In this document: positions 7,667 through 15,785 of the stretch, one piece after another
Position numbering within the stretch: position 1 is the first letter of the stretch
How the letters are laid out: each line of letters starts with the position of its first letter
Source of the DNA: DATJFQ01 sp035492775
GTDB taxonomy: Bacteria; Acidobacteriota; Vicinamibacteria; Vicinamibacterales; 2-12-FULL-66-21
DNA: 64,000 bases
Assembly (NCBI GenBank): GCA_035492775.1
Contig: DATJIW010000006.1
Coordinates: forward strand, 96,514 to 160,513
Direction: 5' to 3'
Translations under genes and position numbers: made by a program
The notes under the pieces: generated by a model
Databases searched by the model: none
The model's input: the letters and a program-made list of their open reading frames with translations, nothing else
Told to the model about the DNA's origin: nothing

Positions 7667-8371
7667 GTGAGCCATAAAACTGTGATCGTTGCCGACGATA
7701 CCGCCTTCGTGCGGGACCGATTCGCGACCGCGCTGGTGTCGGCAGGGCACCAGGCGCTTGCCGTGAAAAGCGCAGCCGAGCTGCTCGCAAGGCTCCGTAC
7801 CGATGCCGACGGGATCGACCTGATGGTTATAGACCTGCGACTGCCGCATGCGGGCGGCGTCGACCTTGTGCGAACCATTCGCAAGATCGACTCCGGACGG
7901 ATTCCGATTCTGATCTTCAGCGGCACCATCAGCAGCGCAGACGAGGTGAAGCACCTCGCCGCGCTGGGGGTCGCGGGCTATGTCAACGAATATAGCGCGG
8001 TGCAGAACATCCTGCCATCGCTGGCGCCGCACCTCTTTCCCGATAATTTCAACCGCCGCAGCAGCCCTCGCGTGCTGCTGGGCATCCCCATCTCCTACCG
8101 GTTCGGCAACACGATTGCCGCCGCCCTTACGCTGAACCTGAGCAAAGGGGGGATCGCGATCCGGACGATGAGTCCGCTGGCGCAGGAGTCAAAGGTGCGC
8201 GTGCGCTTCCGGCTGCCGGGCTCGAAACACGAAATCGAAGCCGAGTCGCGCGTCGCATGGAGCGACCGCCGCACGGGCATGGGCCTGCAGTTCGAGAAAG
8301 TCGAATCCGCCGATCAGCAGGCGATTTACCAGTTCGTCGACCAGCATTTCTTTTCGAATCGGAAAGCGTAA
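7667..8371 (+). CDS. Response-regulator receiver with PilZ c-di-GMP-binding domain
   Basis: 234 residues starting at GTG 7667, which places the receiver domain at the normal distance from the N-terminus. Residues 4-125 form a receiver domain with acidic pair Asp10/Asp11 and phospho-acceptor Asp56 in VIDLRLP. The conserved Ser is present (FSGT), but the usual Lys near the end is replaced (GYVNEY instead of GYxxKP), so phosphorylation signalling may be altered. The C-terminal part is PilZ: RRSSPR provides the RxxxR motif and NLSKGG the N-x-S-x-x-G motif for c-di-GMP. Probably links phosphorylation or protein contact to c-di-GMP output. No histidine kinase is adjacent. Confidence 0.82.
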   Translation: MSHKTVIVADDTAFVRDRFATALVSAGHQALAVKSAAELLARLRTDADGIDLMVIDLRLPHAGGVDLVRTIRKIDSGRIPILIFSGTISSADEVKHLAALGVAGYVNEYSAVQNILPSLAPHLFPDNFNRRSSPRVLLGIPISYRFGNTIAAALTLNLSKGGIAIRTMSPLAQESKVRVRFRLPGSKHEIEAESRVAWSDRRTGMGLQFEKVESADQQAIYQFVDQHFFSNRKA

Positions 8372-8373
8372 GT

Positions 8374-8414
8374 CGATGCGCGATGGACGATAGGCGATGG
8401 GCGATACGCGACGG
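8374..8414. repeat. CGATGGACGAT-type degenerate repeat
   Basis: Directly after the stop of the receiver-PilZ gene, short words CGATGCG, CGATGGACGATAG, GCGATGG, GCGATACG follow one another. They resemble the repeat at 4933-4972. It lies between two convergent genes. Confidence 0.6.
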
Positions 8415-8423
8415 GAGCAAGTT

Positions 8424-10547
8424 TCATTCACGTAGGAGCCTGAGCGCGTTCGCAATGACGATGAGCGACGCGCCGCTGTCGGCGACGACGGCCATCCATA
8501 GAGTCGCGGCGCCAAAGACCGCCATCACGAGGAACGCAGCTTTCAGAGCGATCGAGAATCCGATGTTCGCGCGGATGTTCCGGAGCGCCGCGCGGCTCAG
8601 GCGCACGGCATACGGCAGCCGGAGGAGCTCGTCGGACATGAGGGCGACGTCCGCCGTCTCGAGCGCTGCGTCCGTGCCCGCCACTCCCATCGCGATGCCG
8701 ACATCCGCTGCTGCGAGTGCCGGCGCGTCGTTCACGCCATCGCCAACCATCGCGAGGACTCCGAACCGGCGACGCAGTTCGGTGACTTCGCGCACCTTGT
8801 CTTCCGGTAAGAGGCCGGCGCGGACCTGATCGACCCCGACGATTCTGGCCAGGGCTTCCGCCGCAGCGGGCTGGTCACCGGTCAGCAGCGCGACGTGCTC
8901 GATCCCTTGCGCGCGAAGCAGTCGAATCGCGTCCGGAGCTGATTCACGAATTTCGTCGGCGACGGAGATGATGCCGAGCGGCCGGCCGCCACCCGCGACG
9001 AGCACCGTCGTCCTGCCGTCCTGCGGGTGAGCCTGGAGGGTTTCATGGACCGCGGCCGAGCAGGCACCGCGCTCCTCCAGAAGACGGTGCGACCCGAGTA
9101 CGACCGGTGCGTCGCCGATGACGGCTTCCGCGCCGAGACCCGGAAGCGCCTCGAACGCACTGACCTGATCGATCCGAACCGCGTCGAGGAGAGCGCGCTC
9201 GAGAATGGCACGTCCGATGGGATGCTCGGAGCGGCTTTCGATCGAGGCAGCAACGCGCAGGAGTTCGTCGGGAGAGGCGTCGCCCACCGGCTGGACGTCG
9301 ACGACCTTCAACGTACCGCGCGTCAGCGTGCCGGTCTTATCGAATGCCACACAGCGCACGGCGGCGAGCCGCTCGAGATGCGCGCCGCCCTTGATGAGAA
9401 CGCCCTTGCGGGCGGCGGCCGACAGCGCCGACACCACGGACACGGGCGTTGAAATGACCAGCGCGCAGGGACACGAGATGACGAGGAGCACGAGCGATCG
9501 ATAGATCCACATGCTCCACGCACCGGCGCCCGCCAGCGGCGGTACAACGGCCACGACAGCGGCGAGCACGAGTACGGCGGGCGTATAGATGCGCGCAAAG
9601 CGTTCCACGAACGTCTGACTTGGTGCGCGCTGCCCCTGCGCGCGCTCGACGAGATGGATGATGCGCGCGACGGTCGAGTCTGCGCGCAGCCGTTCGATGG
9701 CAACTTCGATCGCGCCGCGGCCGTTGATCGTCCCCGCGAACACCTCATCGCCGGGGCCCTTTTCCACCGGCAGCGATTCACCCGTGACGGGCGCCTGGTT
9801 GATGTACGTGCGTCCCGACGTGACTCGCCCGTCGAGGGGGATCTTCTCGCCGGGACGGACGATCACGACGTCGCCGAGATGAAGATCGTCAACGTTCACC
9901 CGCAGTTCGCGAAGACCCCGGCGTACTAGCGCTTCGACGGGTGTCAGATCCATGAGCGCGCGGATCGACGCGCGGGCGCGCTCCATGGCGCGGGCCTCGA
10001 GGAGCTGCGCGAGCGCGAACAGGAAGATCACCGATGCGCCTTCAGACCACTGCTTCAGCGCGACGGCTCCGGCGACGGCGACGAGCATCAACACGTTGAT
10101 GTCGAGCGCGAGCAGACGCGCCGCTGCAATCGCGCGGCGCGCCGTGTAAATGCTGCCTGAGCCGATCGAGACGATGAATGCGCCAATCGACACCACTTCC
10201 GGCGCACGCAGCCATTCGAGGAGCAGACCCGCGACGAGCATCACGCCGGAAACCACGACGTAAGTGCGGCGCGTTGCCGCGGAGACCGGCGGGCCGGCGG
10301 GCTCGTCATGCTCGAGCCATGCGCGCATGCCGGTTTGCGCCACGGCTTCGGCGATTGTGGACGTGCTCAGCCTGGCGGCGTCGTACTTGACCCGGAGGCG
10401 CTGAGCGAGCACGTCCGCATCGACCGCTTCGAGGCCGGAAAGCTTTTTCAGCGTACGATCGAGAATCGCCACCTCTTCGTGGCAATCCATGCCTTCGACC
10501 TTGAAAACACACTCGGCGTGAATTTCACAGACCGTGCAGGCCGCCAT
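8424..10547 (-). CDS. cadA: Heavy-metal P1B-type ATPase (Zn/Cd/Pb exporter, CadA/ZntA type)
   Basis: 707-residue ATP-driven metal exporter. An N-terminal heavy-metal-associated domain carries GMDCHEEV, preceded by extra Cys/His residues (CTVCEIHAEC). The membrane metal site is SCPCAL in helix 6, as in zinc/cadmium/lead ATPases. The phosphorylation motif DKTGTLT, the SEHPIG motif and the hinge GDGVNDAPAL are all intact, as is TGES in the actuator domain. The ArsR-family regulator lies immediately upstream with a one-base TGATG overlap, so both form a metal-inducible operon. Divalent zinc, cadmium or lead is more likely than copper because of the CPC context and the regulator type. Confidence 0.92.
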   Translation of the reverse strand: MAACTVCEIHAECVFKVEGMDCHEEVAILDRTLKKLSGLEAVDADVLAQRLRVKYDAARLSTSTIAEAVAQTGMRAWLEHDEPAGPPVSAATRRTYVVVSGVMLVAGLLLEWLRAPEVVSIGAFIVSIGSGSIYTARRAIAAARLLALDINVLMLVAVAGAVALKQWSEGASVIFLFALAQLLEARAMERARASIRALMDLTPVEALVRRGLRELRVNVDDLHLGDVVIVRPGEKIPLDGRVTSGRTYINQAPVTGESLPVEKGPGDEVFAGTINGRGAIEVAIERLRADSTVARIIHLVERAQGQRAPSQTFVERFARIYTPAVLVLAAVVAVVPPLAGAGAWSMWIYRSLVLLVISCPCALVISTPVSVVSALSAAARKGVLIKGGAHLERLAAVRCVAFDKTGTLTRGTLKVVDVQPVGDASPDELLRVAASIESRSEHPIGRAILERALLDAVRIDQVSAFEALPGLGAEAVIGDAPVVLGSHRLLEERGACSAAVHETLQAHPQDGRTTVLVAGGGRPLGIISVADEIRESAPDAIRLLRAQGIEHVALLTGDQPAAAEALARIVGVDQVRAGLLPEDKVREVTELRRRFGVLAMVGDGVNDAPALAAADVGIAMGVAGTDAALETADVALMSDELLRLPYAVRLSRAALRNIRANIGFSIALKAAFLVMAVFGAATLWMAVVADSGASLIVIANALRLLRE

Positions 10548-10900
10548 CAGCGGGCGTCCTCGGTGACGTGCCGGAGTCCCTGCTGAAAGAGACTCATGAT
10601 GTGCTGGTCGTCAAAGGAGTAGTAAACCTGCCGACCGGAGCGCCGCGGGCGGACGAGCCGCATGCCGCGCAGCAGCCGGAGTTGGTGCGAGACGGCGGAC
10701 TCGCTGATGCCGACCAGCTCCGCGATGTCGCAGACACAGAGCTCGCCGGCCGAAAGGACGTCGAGAATGCGGACCCGGGTCGGATCGCCAAGGATCCGGA
10801 AGGTCTCCGCGAGCGTTTCCACGGCTGCAGGTGGCATCAGGTGTTCGCGGCGATTGTCGACCAGCTTTCCGCCGGTGTGCGGCCCGGCACAGACGTCCAT
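10547..10900 (-). CDS. ArsR/SmtB-family metal-sensing repressor
   Basis: 117-residue winged-helix repressor, likely releasing the cadA operon when zinc, cadmium or lead binds. ELCVCDIAELVG is the ELCVCDL-type metal and helix-turn motif, followed by the recognition helix region SESAVSHQLRLLRGMRLVRPRRSGRQVYYSF. The ATG at 10900 is eight bases from the -10 hexamer, implying a leaderless transcript; Met22 (10837) is an alternative start. A perfect 9-2-9 inverted repeat lies between its -35 and -10 boxes, so autoregulation is well supported. cadA follows with a one-base overlap. Confidence 0.92.
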   Translation of the reverse strand: MDVCAGPHTGGKLVDNRREHLMPPAAVETLAETFRILGDPTRVRILDVLSAGELCVCDIAELVGISESAVSHQLRLLRGMRLVRPRRSGRQVYYSFDDQHIMSLFQQGLRHVTEDAR

Positions 10901-10908
10901 GATCTATG

Positions 10909-10936
10909 AATATATGAACAAGTGTTCATATGTCAA
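10909..10936 (-). promoter_or_regulatory. Promoter and ArsR operator of the metal-export operon
   Basis: On the minus strand TTGACA (10936-10931) and TATATT (10914-10909) are 16 bases apart. A perfect inverted repeat, ATATGAACA-AG-TGTTCATAT (10912-10931), fills the spacer; the TGAACA...TGTTCA core matches operators of SmtB/CadC-type repressors. Bound repressor would block RNA polymerase directly. Confidence 0.85.
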
Positions 10937-11094
10937 GGCCTCTGGCCCTGGTTCGAGCCCGCCGCGGAAGCCGGAAACAGATGCGCCGGACCGCTCTGGA
11001 CGCGTCTGTCGCTTGACCGCACTTTTATCAATCCGATAGGATCCGAGATTGCCCCCGCATCAGCTTTGCTGTCTATAGATTACGGAGAACAGAC

Positions 11095-12084
11095 GTGATT
11101 GAGGTCCAGCACCTCACGAAGCGCTATGGCCGAGTCACGGCCGTAGACGACGTGAGCTTCCGTGTGGAACGTGGCGAAATTCTCGGTTTCTTGGGTCCGA
11201 ACGGCGCGGGGAAAACAACGACGATGCGCATTCTCACCGGCTATATGCCGGCGACCGAGGGGCGTGCGACCGTTGCCGGATTCGACGTCTTCGACAAACC
11301 GATCGAAGCGAAACGGCGCACTGGCTATCTGCCCGAAACGCCGCCTCTTTATCCAGACATGACCGTGCGCGAGTATCTCGACTTCGTCGCGCGGATCAAA
11401 GGCGTTCCGTCCTCGGAGCGCGTATCGCGCGTGGATGCGGCCATGCGGCGCACGCACGTCGACGACATGGCGAGCCGCCACTGCGGAAAGCTCTCGAAGG
11501 GTTACAGGCAGCGCGTCGGCCTCGCGCAGTCGCTGCTCCACAACCCCGAAGTCCTCATCCTCGACGAACCGACCGCCGGCCTGGATCCCAAACAGATCAT
11601 CGAAACGCGCGACCTGATCCGCAGCCTTGCCGGCGATCACACGATCATTCTCAGCACGCACATCCTGCCCGAGGTTTCACAGACGTGTCAGCGCGTCGTC
11701 ATCATCAACAAAGGGCGCGTCGTCGCGGTCGATACGCCGGAAAACCTCACCGCGCGGCTGCGCGGCGCGGAAACCATGTATGTGCAGGTCGATGCGGCAG
11801 GGCAGGACGTCGCGGCAATTCTTGCGCGGATACCGGGAGTCACGCGGGTGGAGGCCGCCGACCAGCGGCATGACAGCGGCGCGTACGAAGTGGAGAGCGA
11901 GCGCGGACACGACGTGCGCCGCGACATCGCCCGCCAGATCGTCTCGTCCGGGTGGGGGCTGCTGGAACTGCGGCCGATGCGCATGAGCCTCGAAGAAATC
12001 TTCCTGCAGGTCACGACGGAGGAACCTGCGGAAGGGACCGCAGACCAACAGGACACCAGAGTCCAGGGAGGCGCCGGTGCGTAA
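11095..12084 (+). CDS. ABC transporter ATP-binding protein (GldA-like)
   Basis: 329-residue ATPase: Walker A GPNGAGKTTT, signature LSKGYRQRVGLAQ, Walker B LILDEPTAGLDP, and the switch His in STHIL. A C-terminal extension of about 90 residues, as in GldA and Na+/drug exporters, follows. It starts at GTG 11095 with GGAG upstream. It overlaps the permease gene by eight bases, then GldG-like and DUF4340 proteins follow, forming one operon. In Bacteroidetes GldA/F/G act in gliding motility, but similar sets occur in many non-gliding bacteria, so the exported substrate is unknown. A weak TTGACC box sits at 11013-11018. Confidence 0.88.
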   Translation: MIEVQHLTKRYGRVTAVDDVSFRVERGEILGFLGPNGAGKTTTMRILTGYMPATEGRATVAGFDVFDKPIEAKRRTGYLPETPPLYPDMTVREYLDFVARIKGVPSSERVSRVDAAMRRTHVDDMASRHCGKLSKGYRQRVGLAQSLLHNPEVLILDEPTAGLDPKQIIETRDLIRSLAGDHTIILSTHILPEVSQTCQRVVIINKGRVVAVDTPENLTARLRGAETMYVQVDAAGQDVAAILARIPGVTRVEAADQRHDSGAYEVESERGHDVRRDIARQIVSSGWGLLELRPMRMSLEEIFLQVTTEEPAEGTADQQDTRVQGGAGA

Positions 12085-12838
12085 CATCCTCGCGATCGCC
12101 CACAAGGAACTGCGGTCCTATTTCTCCTCGCCGATGGCGTACATCATCATCGGCTTCTTCGCGCTGCCCTTCGGCGTCTTCTTTTATCTCTATCTCGATG
12201 CGTTCGTCCGCCAGGGCATGCAGATGGCGGAAATGGGCGGTTCGATGAACGTGAATCAGCAGGTGATCCGATACGTGCTGCAAAACGCGTCGGTGATCAT
12301 CCTGTTCATCATGCCGATGATCACGATGCGTACCTATGCGGAAGAGAAACGATCGGGAACGATCGAACTGCTTCTGACGTCGCCGGTCACGGACCTCGAG
12401 ATCATCCTCGGGAAGTTCTTCGGAGCGCTCGGGCTCTACGTGGCCATGTTGCTGGTGACGCTGCTGTACATCGCGATTCTGTTCGTATATGGCAATCCGG
12501 AGTGGCGTCCGCTGGTCGCGTGCTACCTGGGGCTGCTGCTCATGGGCGGCGCGTTCCTGTCGCTCGGCCTGCTCATCTCCAGCACCACCAACAACCAGAT
12601 TGTCGCCGGCATCGTCTCGTTCATCGTGTTCCTGATGTTGTGGATAGTCGGCTGGTTCGCCGACACCGCCGGTCCGATGATGGGGACGATCACCCGGTAT
12701 CTGTCGATCACGGAACACTTCGACGACTTCTCGAAGGGCATCATCGACACGAAGCACGTCATCTATTACCTGAGTCTGATTACGCTTGGCCTGTTCCTCA
12801 CGGCGAAGTCGGTCGACTCTGAACGGTGGAGGGGCTGA
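12077..12838 (+). CDS. ABC-2 type permease (GldF-like)
   Basis: 253-residue integral membrane protein with about six hydrophobic segments, starting at GTG 12077 inside the ATPase gene. ILAIAHKELRSYFSSPMAYI is the usual N-terminal elbow region of ABC-2 permeases, and MRTYAEEKRSGTIELLLTSPVTD is the conserved cytoplasmic coupling segment. It should form the membrane pore with the preceding ATPase. The next gene starts three bases after its stop. Confidence 0.88.
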   Translation: MRNILAIAHKELRSYFSSPMAYIIIGFFALPFGVFFYLYLDAFVRQGMQMAEMGGSMNVNQQVIRYVLQNASVIILFIMPMITMRTYAEEKRSGTIELLLTSPVTDLEIILGKFFGALGLYVAMLLVTLLYIAILFVYGNPEWRPLVACYLGLLLMGGAFLSLGLLISSTTNNQIVAGIVSFIVFLMLWIVGWFADTAGPMMGTITRYLSITEHFDDFSKGIIDTKHVIYYLSLITLGLFLTAKSVDSERWRG

Positions 12839-12841
12839 GCC

Positions 12842-14401
12842 GTGCTGAAACGCATTCTCGGACTCCTCGGCTGGCTCGGCGTCGCGCTCGTCTTCGCAGC
12901 CGTCGCGATCCGTTTCTCGAAACCGGAATGGCAGCCGTACTACAGCGGTCTCGCGATCGCCGGACTGGTGTGCACGCTGCTCTACATGCTGAGCCAGTGG
13001 CGCGAGATCGGCCAGGCATTTGCCGGGCGGCAGGCGCGGTTCGGCACGCTCGCGCTCGTCAGCACGCTCGTGGTCGGTGCGATTCTCGTCGCGATCAACT
13101 ATCTCGGGACCCGGCACGACAAGCGTTGGGACCTCACGGCCGCAAAGCAGTTTTCGCTGTCGGATCAGACACGGAAGGTGCTGCAGGATCTCAAGGAACC
13201 GGTACACGTCAAAGTGTTCGCGCGGAGCGACGATTTTCAGCGGTTCCGCGATCGGCTGGACGAGTACCGCTACGCGTCGAAGCAGGTCGACGTCGAGTAC
13301 CTCGACCCGGAGAAGAAACCGGCACTGGCGCAGCAGTACGGAATCACCGCGCTGGGCACGGTCGTGTTCGAGTACCACGGCCGGAACGAGAAGGCGACCT
13401 CCGACGGCGAGCAGGAACTGACCAACGCGCTGATCAAGGTCATTCAGGGTCGGCAGCCGAAGGTGTACTTCACGACGGGACACGGGGAGAAGGACACGAC
13501 GAGCGCGGACCGCACCGGCTACAACGGGATCTCCTCCGCGCTGACGTCGGATAACTTCGTCGTCGACAAGGTCGTTCTGGCGCAACAGAACGCGGTCCCT
13601 GCCGACGCCGACGTCCTCGTCATCGCGGGACCGCAGACGGATTTCCTGCCGGCTGAAATCGACATGGTGAAGAAGTACCTGGCCGGCGGCGGCAAGGCGT
13701 TCGTCATGCTCGATCCGGTAATCAAATCGGGACAACCGGAGCCGACTGGCCTCCAGGGACTGCTGCACGACTGGGGCATCAGCGCGGACGACGATGTGGT
13801 GCTGGACGTGTCCGGCATGGGACGCCTCATCGGCGCGGACGAGTCGATCCCGGTCGCGGCCAGCTATCCATCGCATCCGATCACGCAGAACTTCCAGCTG
13901 TTGACGGCGTACCCCCTCGCGCGGTCGATGACGCCGGTCGACGGCGGAGTCAACGGCCACACGGCGCAGCGCCTCGTCGAGACCAGCCGCAGCAGCTGGG
14001 GCGAGACGAACGTGAAGGCGCTGGCGGCGGGACAGCCGGCAAAGCAGGACAGCGACGACAAGCCCGGGCCCGTGGCGCTCGCCGCCGCGGTGTCCGCGTC
14101 GGCGTCCGGTGCGCCGGAGAAGGACGGCAAGAAGCCGGAGACGCGGGTCGTCGCATTCGGCGATTCCGAGTTCGCCAGCAACGCCTTCCTTGGCGTGCAG
14201 GGAAACCGGGATCTGTTCCTGAACACCGTCAACTGGCTCGCGCAGCAGGAGAACCTGATCTCCATTCGCGCCCGCGATGCGGAAGACCGGCGCATCACGC
14301 TGACGGCGGACCAGGAAACGCGGATCTTCTATCTGACGGTGCTGATCGTGCCAGGACTGATCCTGCTGGCCGGCGTTCAGACCTGGTGGCGGAGGCGATA
14401 G
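12842..14401 (+). CDS. GldG-like ABC transporter auxiliary protein
   Basis: 519 residues with two N-terminal hydrophobic segments, a large extracytoplasmic ABC-type-uncharacterised domain (NYLGTRHDKRWDLTAAKQFSLSDQT and a TTGHGEKD motif), and a C-terminal membrane helix followed by WWRRR. This architecture matches GldG-type subunits that accompany GldA/GldF transporters. GGAGGGG near the end of the previous gene can serve as ribosome site for the GTG start at 12842. The DUF4340 gene begins directly after the stop codon. Confidence 0.82.
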   Translation: MLKRILGLLGWLGVALVFAAVAIRFSKPEWQPYYSGLAIAGLVCTLLYMLSQWREIGQAFAGRQARFGTLALVSTLVVGAILVAINYLGTRHDKRWDLTAAKQFSLSDQTRKVLQDLKEPVHVKVFARSDDFQRFRDRLDEYRYASKQVDVEYLDPEKKPALAQQYGITALGTVVFEYHGRNEKATSDGEQELTNALIKVIQGRQPKVYFTTGHGEKDTTSADRTGYNGISSALTSDNFVVDKVVLAQQNAVPADADVLVIAGPQTDFLPAEIDMVKKYLAGGGKAFVMLDPVIKSGQPEPTGLQGLLHDWGISADDDVVLDVSGMGRLIGADESIPVAASYPSHPITQNFQLLTAYPLARSMTPVDGGVNGHTAQRLVETSRSSWGETNVKALAAGQPAKQDSDDKPGPVALAAAVSASASGAPEKDGKKPETRVVAFGDSEFASNAFLGVQGNRDLFLNTVNWLAQQENLISIRARDAEDRRITLTADQETRIFYLTVLIVPGLILLAGVQTWWRRR

Positions 14402-15706
14402 ATGCGCGGCGTGCGCTCGTTCATCGTCCTGCTCGTGATTGCGATCCCGCTCGGCTGGTACGCGGTCTACGAGTCGAAGCATCCTGCCTCGGATGAGAAG
14501 ACGCAGGAGAAGGTCTTTCCCGATCTGAAGGCTGACACGATCGATCAGGTCAGCGTGAAGTCGGCGTCCGGCGATCACACGACCGTCGTCAAGAAAAGCA
14601 ACGCCTGGCAGGTGACCGAGCCGTTGGCGGTGAAAGCCGACGAAGCGGAGCTGTCGGGCATCACGTCGAATCTCGCGTCGCTCGAGGTACAGCGGGTGAT
14701 CGACGAGCAGGCGAACGACGTCAAGCAGTACTCGCTGGATCCGCCGAGGATCGAGGTCGACTTCACGTCGGCCGGCAGGACACACAAGCTGCTCGTCGGG
14801 CAGAAGACGCCGACGGGCAGCGACCTCTATGCGAAGGTCCCGGACAAGCCGCGGGTCTTCCTGATCCCGTCGTATCTGGACACGACGTTCAACCGATCGA
14901 CGTTCGATCTGCGCGACAAGACGGTGCTCGCATTCGATCGGGACAAGATCGACCACATGACGCTGACCGACGCGAAACGGACGGTAGCGGTCGTCAAGCA
15001 GGGCGCGGACTGGAGGATGACGTCGCCCGTCGACGCGCGCGCGGACTTCAGCGCGGTCGAAGGGCTGATCGGCCGCATCAACAGCGCGCAGATAAAAGCG
15101 ATCACGGCGAACGACGCCACGGATCTGAAGCAGTACGGGCTTGCGGAGCCCGAGGCCACGGTCACGCTGGGCGCCGGCAGTACTACGGCGTCGCTGGCGA
15201 TCGGCAAAAAGGCGGGCGAGGGCGTTGTCTACGCGAAGGACGCGTCGCGTCCGCTCGTCTTCACGATCGACTCGGCGATCGCGGACGACATGGCCAAGCC
15301 CGCGGATGACTTCCGTCAGAAGGATCTCTTCGACGCGCGGTCGTTCAACACGACGCGGATCGAGGTCGTGCGAAACGGGCAGACCCGCGCGTTCGAGAAA
15401 TCGGGCGACAAATGGAAGCAGGTGGCGCCCGCGGCAAAGGATGTCGATGCTGCGAAGGTGGAGGCGCTGATGACGGCGCTGTCCGGCGCGCGGGCGACCA
15501 GCTTCGTCGATGACACCGCCAACACCGGACTCGACAAGCCCGAGTTGTCGGTCACGATCCGGTACGACGATGGCCAGAAGACGGAGCACGTCGCGTTCGG
15601 GAAGCACGGCTCCGACACGTTCGCGCAGCGGCAGGGAGACCGCGGCGCCGCCAAAATCGACGCGTCGTCGCTCGACGCGATCCTCAAAGCGCTGGATGGG
15701 GTCTGA
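14402..15706 (+). CDS. DUF4340 domain protein of the Gld-type ABC operon
   Basis: 434-residue protein anchored by one N-terminal helix (SFIVLLVIAIPLGWYAVY). The rest is made of repeated beta-rich units, each with a KxxxWxxxxP-type pattern (KKSNAWQVTEPLAVKADEAE, KQGADWRMTSPVDARADFSA, KSGDKWKQVAPAAKDVDAAK). DUF4340 proteins regularly follow GldG-like genes; their role is unknown, probably as an extracytoplasmic partner of the transporter. The last stop codon (TGA) is provided by the first GGGGTCTGACCCC palindrome. Confidence 0.82.
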   Translation: MRGVRSFIVLLVIAIPLGWYAVYESKHPASDEKTQEKVFPDLKADTIDQVSVKSASGDHTTVVKKSNAWQVTEPLAVKADEAELSGITSNLASLEVQRVIDEQANDVKQYSLDPPRIEVDFTSAGRTHKLLVGQKTPTGSDLYAKVPDKPRVFLIPSYLDTTFNRSTFDLRDKTVLAFDRDKIDHMTLTDAKRTVAVVKQGADWRMTSPVDARADFSAVEGLIGRINSAQIKAITANDATDLKQYGLAEPEATVTLGAGSTTASLAIGKKAGEGVVYAKDASRPLVFTIDSAIADDMAKPADDFRQKDLFDARSFNTTRIEVVRNGQTRAFEKSGDKWKQVAPAAKDVDAAKVEALMTALSGARATSFVDDTANTGLDKPELSVTIRYDDGQKTEHVAFGKHGSDTFAQRQGDRGAAKIDASSLDAILKALDGV

Positions 15707-15785
15707 CCCCGTTGCGCAAGGTTGGCGTAGAATTGGGGTCTGACCCCGAATGAGGGAGCAGTGTGCCCGATTGGGGTCAGACCCC
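15698..15785. repeat. Cluster of three REP-like palindromes (GGGGTCTGACCCC)
   Basis: Three copies of a 13-base palindrome with six-base arms stand at 15698-15710, 15735-15747 and 15773-15785, spaced 37 and 38 bases apart. The third copy has A at the centre (GGGGTCAGACCCC), so it is in the opposite orientation. The first contains the stop codon of the DUF4340 gene and the third lies within the N-terminal coding region of the next gene. Arrangement and size resemble REP elements. Confidence 0.85.
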
